Below, one piece after another: positions 5,375 through 7,572 of a stretch of DNA of 7,572 nucleotides (positions are counted from its first letter, which is position 1; the number at the start of each line of letters is the position of its first letter). Made by a program: the position numbers and the translations under genes. The stretch comes from Sediminispirochaeta sp. (GTDB lineage: Bacteria; Spirochaetota; Spirochaetia; DSM-16054; Sediminispirochaetaceae). The notes below the pieces were generated by a model. The model was not told where the DNA came from and made no database searches. It saw nothing but the letters and a program-made list of their open reading frames with translations. The stretch spans positions 1 through 7,572 of the forward strand of contig DSBN01000015.1 in assembly GCA_011046055.1 (NCBI GenBank), in the 5' to 3' direction.

Positions 5375-7120
5375 CTATCCGGAGAAACGCCGTTCGGCGA
5401 GCTCCCGGATGTCGGCCAGACCACGCCTGAGAATCCCTAAGTCCGAAATCGATGAGCCACCGGCATCGGTGAGGTTCTGAAGACGTTCCATCTCCCGGCT
5501 CCACTGCCGCCGGTACTTTTTGTGGGTGATTTTCTTCAGCAGCTTCAGTATCCGCCTCTGAAACCTCTCGCTCTCCCCCCGGTTGCGGGCCCCTTGCAAC
5601 AGCGTGGTGACTATCCGCAGTTCCTGGAGGCGATCGGCGCAGGCGGCCTCCTCAAGCTTGTCGGCGAGCTCCTGGAGTTTTCCAATATCCATTCCCAAGA
5701 ACTCTTCCATCTCCGGTTCGGCTACCGGAAGGTGGAGGTACTCCATCTTCAGTTCCCTGCTTTCATCGAGATGCACACTGTATATGGGGTAGCTATCAGA
5801 GCGCACTGGAAAGAGCCGCTCGATCGCCTTGGGGACGAAGGCTCCCCGCAGCAGGTTTTTTATCTTTTGCGCAAAAAAGAAGGTATTCATATCCTCCGAG
5901 CTCAATCCCGTGGCCTTGCCCCAATCGGCCTGACGTTCGATGACCAGCTGAAACTCGGTATTGTGGGTCCGGCGGCTGAGGCTCTGCCGTCCGCCCCGGT
6001 AGGTGGTGTAGTCCAGCCGCCGCAGACTTACTCGCCCGTGTGCGGTGAGCAGCTCCATCAACTCCTCCAGAGGCACCAGACCCTCGCTGTTGTAACTCAG
6101 GACGATATACCGGGCGTCTGCCGCCTCCAGCAATCTCTCGAAAGCCCCGGAAGCGCTGCGTCGGGAGCAAAACCGTGAACGGGTCTCGACCCAGTCCTCA
6201 CGAATCCCCGCCTTTCTCTCCAAGCTTCCGTCCGGACCGATGCTGTTGTCCACCGGGGGGAAGTCCCATTTGGCGATGGTGTTCAGCAGGTGGTAGTTGC
6301 TGCCGTACTGATGGATCGTGTAGGGAGGGTCCAGATAGCAGAGGTCCGCGCTCACCCCTTTGAGAAAATCAGCGGCATCCATCTTCTCCACCACGGATGT
6401 TCCCGGGGCTGAGCAGAGTACCGGGTACTCCAAAGACATCGGAGCCATGATTCGTCCCAACGCGTCTCCGCCGTGTCCGCCGAAGCCCTTGTGGAAAGCC
6501 TTGAATACTCCGGAAGTGTTGACGTGGGTCGCCGCCTCGTAGAGCAGCAGGGCGGTGATCAAATCGCCCGCCAGGGAGTCGGGCGACTCGGGGTCGCCGC
6601 GACGGGGGAAGAGCTCCTCGATCCTCCCCCGAGTCCGATCGATAAAAAGGGCGTTCTCAGCGGTGAAAAAAAGCCGCTCCCGACGGTAGTCCGCCCCGAC
6701 AGTCTCACGGGGGGCGTAGTAGCGGCTGATGTAGGGACGCCGCGGGGGGCTCTGGTCGTTGTTCAAACGTCCCAAAAGCTGCTCTATCCCGCCCCAGGGT
6801 GAAAAAATTCCAAGCAGGTCTTTTGGGGCGATACAGAGGTAAGCCCGGTTGATGACCCGGGCGTACTCCTCCCAATCGTTGGCCCACACGTCCATCCCCA
6901 TCTGCCGAGCCAGACGGGCTACCGACCCGGAGCCGGCAAAGGGATCGACAAACTTTTTCAACTCCCGCTCTTCGGTCAGGCTTCGGAACAGGGCGTAGAG
7001 CTGCCCCAGCATGCGCCGCTTGTTCCCGATATAGGCGATGAGCTGCTGGCTGAGGTATTTGGTGGAAACAAAGTCCCGTTCACTTGTCGAAAGGCGGTGA
7101 TCCTGGTACCATTCCGGCAT
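5375..7120 (-). CDS. Adenine-N6 DNA methyltransferase, D12/alpha class, solitary, with unknown C-terminal extension
   Basis: The product is 581 residues from ATG 7120. Motif order is that of the alpha class (Dam/EcoRV type): motif X IAYIGNKRRML (28-38), motif I FVDPFAGSGSVA (57-68), a long variable region probably holding target recognition (about 100-255, including NTSGVFKAFHKGFGG 201-215), then motif IV DLCYLDPPY (259-267). DPPY indicates methylation of adenine N6. The catalytic module ends near 395 (NTEFQLVIE); the remaining 185 or so residues are charged, largely helical-looking, and not recognised. Dam-type enzymes are often about 270-300 residues, so this one is roughly twice as long. 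No restriction endonuclease is adjacent: hflC is convergent downstream and murE divergent upstream. Target site unknown. An in-frame ATG at 7195 would extend it 25 residues into antisense murE; the chosen start is more economical, but neither has a textbook ribosome site. Confidence 0.88.
   Translation of the reverse strand: MPEWYQDHRLSTSERDFVSTKYLSQQLIAYIGNKRRMLGQLYALFRSLTEERELKKFVDPFAGSGSVARLARQMGMDVWANDWEEYARVINRAYLCIAPKDLLGIFSPWGGIEQLLGRLNNDQSPPRRPYISRYYAPRETVGADYRRERLFFTAENALFIDRTRGRIEELFPRRGDPESPDSLAGDLITALLLYEAATHVNTSGVFKAFHKGFGGHGGDALGRIMAPMSLEYPVLCSAPGTSVVEKMDAADFLKGVSADLCYLDPPYTIHQYGSNYHLLNTIAKWDFPPVDNSIGPDGSLERKAGIREDWVETRSRFCSRRSASGAFERLLEAADARYIVLSYNSEGLVPLEELMELLTAHGRVSLRRLDYTTYRGGRQSLSRRTHNTEFQLVIERQADWGKATGLSSEDMNTFFFAQKIKNLLRGAFVPKAIERLFPVRSDSYPIYSVHLDESRELKMEYLHLPVAEPEMEEFLGMDIGKLQELADKLEEAACADRLQELRIVTTLLQGARNRGESERFQRRILKLLKKITHKKYRRQWSREMERLQNLTDAGGSSISDLGILRRGLADIRELAERRFSG
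7084..7112 (+). promoter_or_regulatory. Candidate murE promoter inside the methyltransferase gene
   Basis: TTGTCG (7084-7089), 17 bases, then TACCAT (7107-7112) resemble -35 and -10 elements with four matches each. Transcription would begin at about 7119, the first base of the murE ATG, suggesting a leaderless or nearly leaderless mRNA. This agrees with the lack of a well-placed ribosome site. Match quality is modest and could be chance. Confidence 0.3.
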
Positions 7121-7572
7121 GATCGAAAAGAGCCTATCAGTTCTACTGTCAAATATCAATATTCTGGAACATCGGGGCCCCCGGGACGTGACCATCGGCT
7201 CCCTGGTCTACGACAGCCGTGAGGCGGAGCCGGGCAGCCTCTTTTTCGCCCTGCCGGGAATCCACGTAGACGGTCACCGCTTCATCGAACAGGCGGTGGC
7301 CTCCGGAGCTTCAGCGGTGATCTGCACCCACCTTCCCGAGCGGACCGACCCCGAGGTCGTCTATATTCGGGTGGAGAACAGCCGTACCGTGATGTCGCCG
7401 ATCGCCGCCCGCTTCTACGACGACCCCTCGGCGGAGCTGGTCATTATCGGGGTGACCGGAACCGACGGCAAAAGCAGTACCAGCTATTTTATACAACAGC
7501 TTCTCCAGCACGGCGGCAAGAAATGCGGACTGCTGACCACCGTGCAGTTCGACCTGGGCGGGGAGGTACGGA
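7119..7572 (+). CDS. murE: MurE, UDP-MurNAc-tripeptide synthetase, N-terminal part (3' end outside window)
   Basis: The first 151 residues of a Mur ligase are visible. MurE adds the third amino acid to UDP-MurNAc-L-Ala-D-Glu in the cytoplasm during peptidoglycan synthesis. Domain 1 shows VYDSREAEPGSLFFALPG (30-47) and DGHRFIEQAVASGASAVI (51-68), the MurE pattern for UDP-MurNAc binding. The ATP-binding loop is VTGTDGKSST (112-121), where most homologues have GTNGKTT; LLTTVQF follows. Asp for Asn and Ser for Thr keep the P-loop Lys and a hydroxyl residue, so activity is expected. Spirochaetes typically use ornithine at position 3, but the residues that select the amino acid lie beyond the window. 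A stop at 7098-7100 limits the start to ATG 7119. The gene is divergent from the methyltransferase and shares the bases of its start codon. Confidence 0.92.
   Translation, partial: MIEKSLSVLLSNINILEHRGPRDVTIGSLVYDSREAEPGSLFFALPGIHVDGHRFIEQAVASGASAVICTHLPERTDPEVVYIRVENSRTVMSPIAARFYDDPSAELVIIGVTGTDGKSSTSYFIQQLLQHGGKKCGLLTTVQFDLGGEVR
7134..7162 (-). promoter_or_regulatory. Candidate methyltransferase promoter inside murE
   Basis: On the minus strand TTGATA (7162-7157) and TAGGCT (about 7139-7134) are separated by 17 bases. The predicted start point falls within a few bases of the ATG at 7120, again implying a very short or absent leader. The -35 is good and the -10 poor, so this is tentative. 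Confidence 0.25.

Noticed and set aside
5738..5802. A restriction nuclease motif (PD-(D/E)xK) in the methyltransferase tail, from SD...ELK at residues 441-458
   Set aside because: The proline is missing and the ELK is not in a clear hydrophobic strand. Such a loose match is expected by chance in a charged region.
7121..7195. A longer methyltransferase starting at ATG 7195
   Set aside because: The added 25 residues lie antisense to the conserved murE N-terminus and lack family motifs. The short GGGAG upstream is too close to the ATG to be convincing, but the longer form is not excluded.

Overview
The window is GC-rich and tightly packed. It most resembles a piece of spirochaete chromosome. 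The main hint is the MurE fragment at the right edge: its P-loop reads GTDGKSS, followed by TTVQF, a variant I associate with spirochaetal MurE, instead of the usual GTNGKTT. This assignment is an inference, and nothing in the window fixes the genus.

Layout from left to right. Positions 1-294 (+) hold the C-terminal end of a LacI-family repressor. A strong two-way hairpin terminator at 323-349 separates it from a convergent three-gene operon on the minus strand. In transcription order that operon is a YheO/DauR-type PAS-HTH regulator (3105-2413), a RidA enamine/imine deaminase (2364-1984) and a long-form tryptophanase (1968-355). A good sigma70-like promoter lies at 3171-3144, and the terminator follows the tryptophanase stop by a few bases. 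The operon makes biochemical sense. Tryptophanase releases 2-aminoacrylate when it cleaves tryptophan, cysteine or serine, RidA hydrolyses that reactive intermediate, and the first gene probably senses a related metabolite.

Divergently, hflK and hflC (3267-5233, +) overlap by ATGA and encode the paired SPFH membrane proteins that surround and modulate the FtsH protease. They end at a long hairpin plus T-tract (5260-5304). An inverted repeat, CTGTAA-N11-TTACAG, sits on the predicted hflK promoter.

Convergent to hflC is a solitary alpha-class (D12) adenine-N6 DNA methyltransferase (7120-5375, -) of about 581 residues, with a C-terminal extension of about 185 residues that I do not recognise. 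No restriction enzyme lies on either side. Its start codon overlaps the start codon of the divergent murE (7119, +, cut off at the window end) within a single CATG, so each gene's promoter should lie inside the other's coding sequence. No gap larger than about 160 bases lacks a gene.

The observations most worth a second look are the regulator-RidA-tryptophanase module with its inserted segment, and the orphan methyltransferase/murE head-to-head start.
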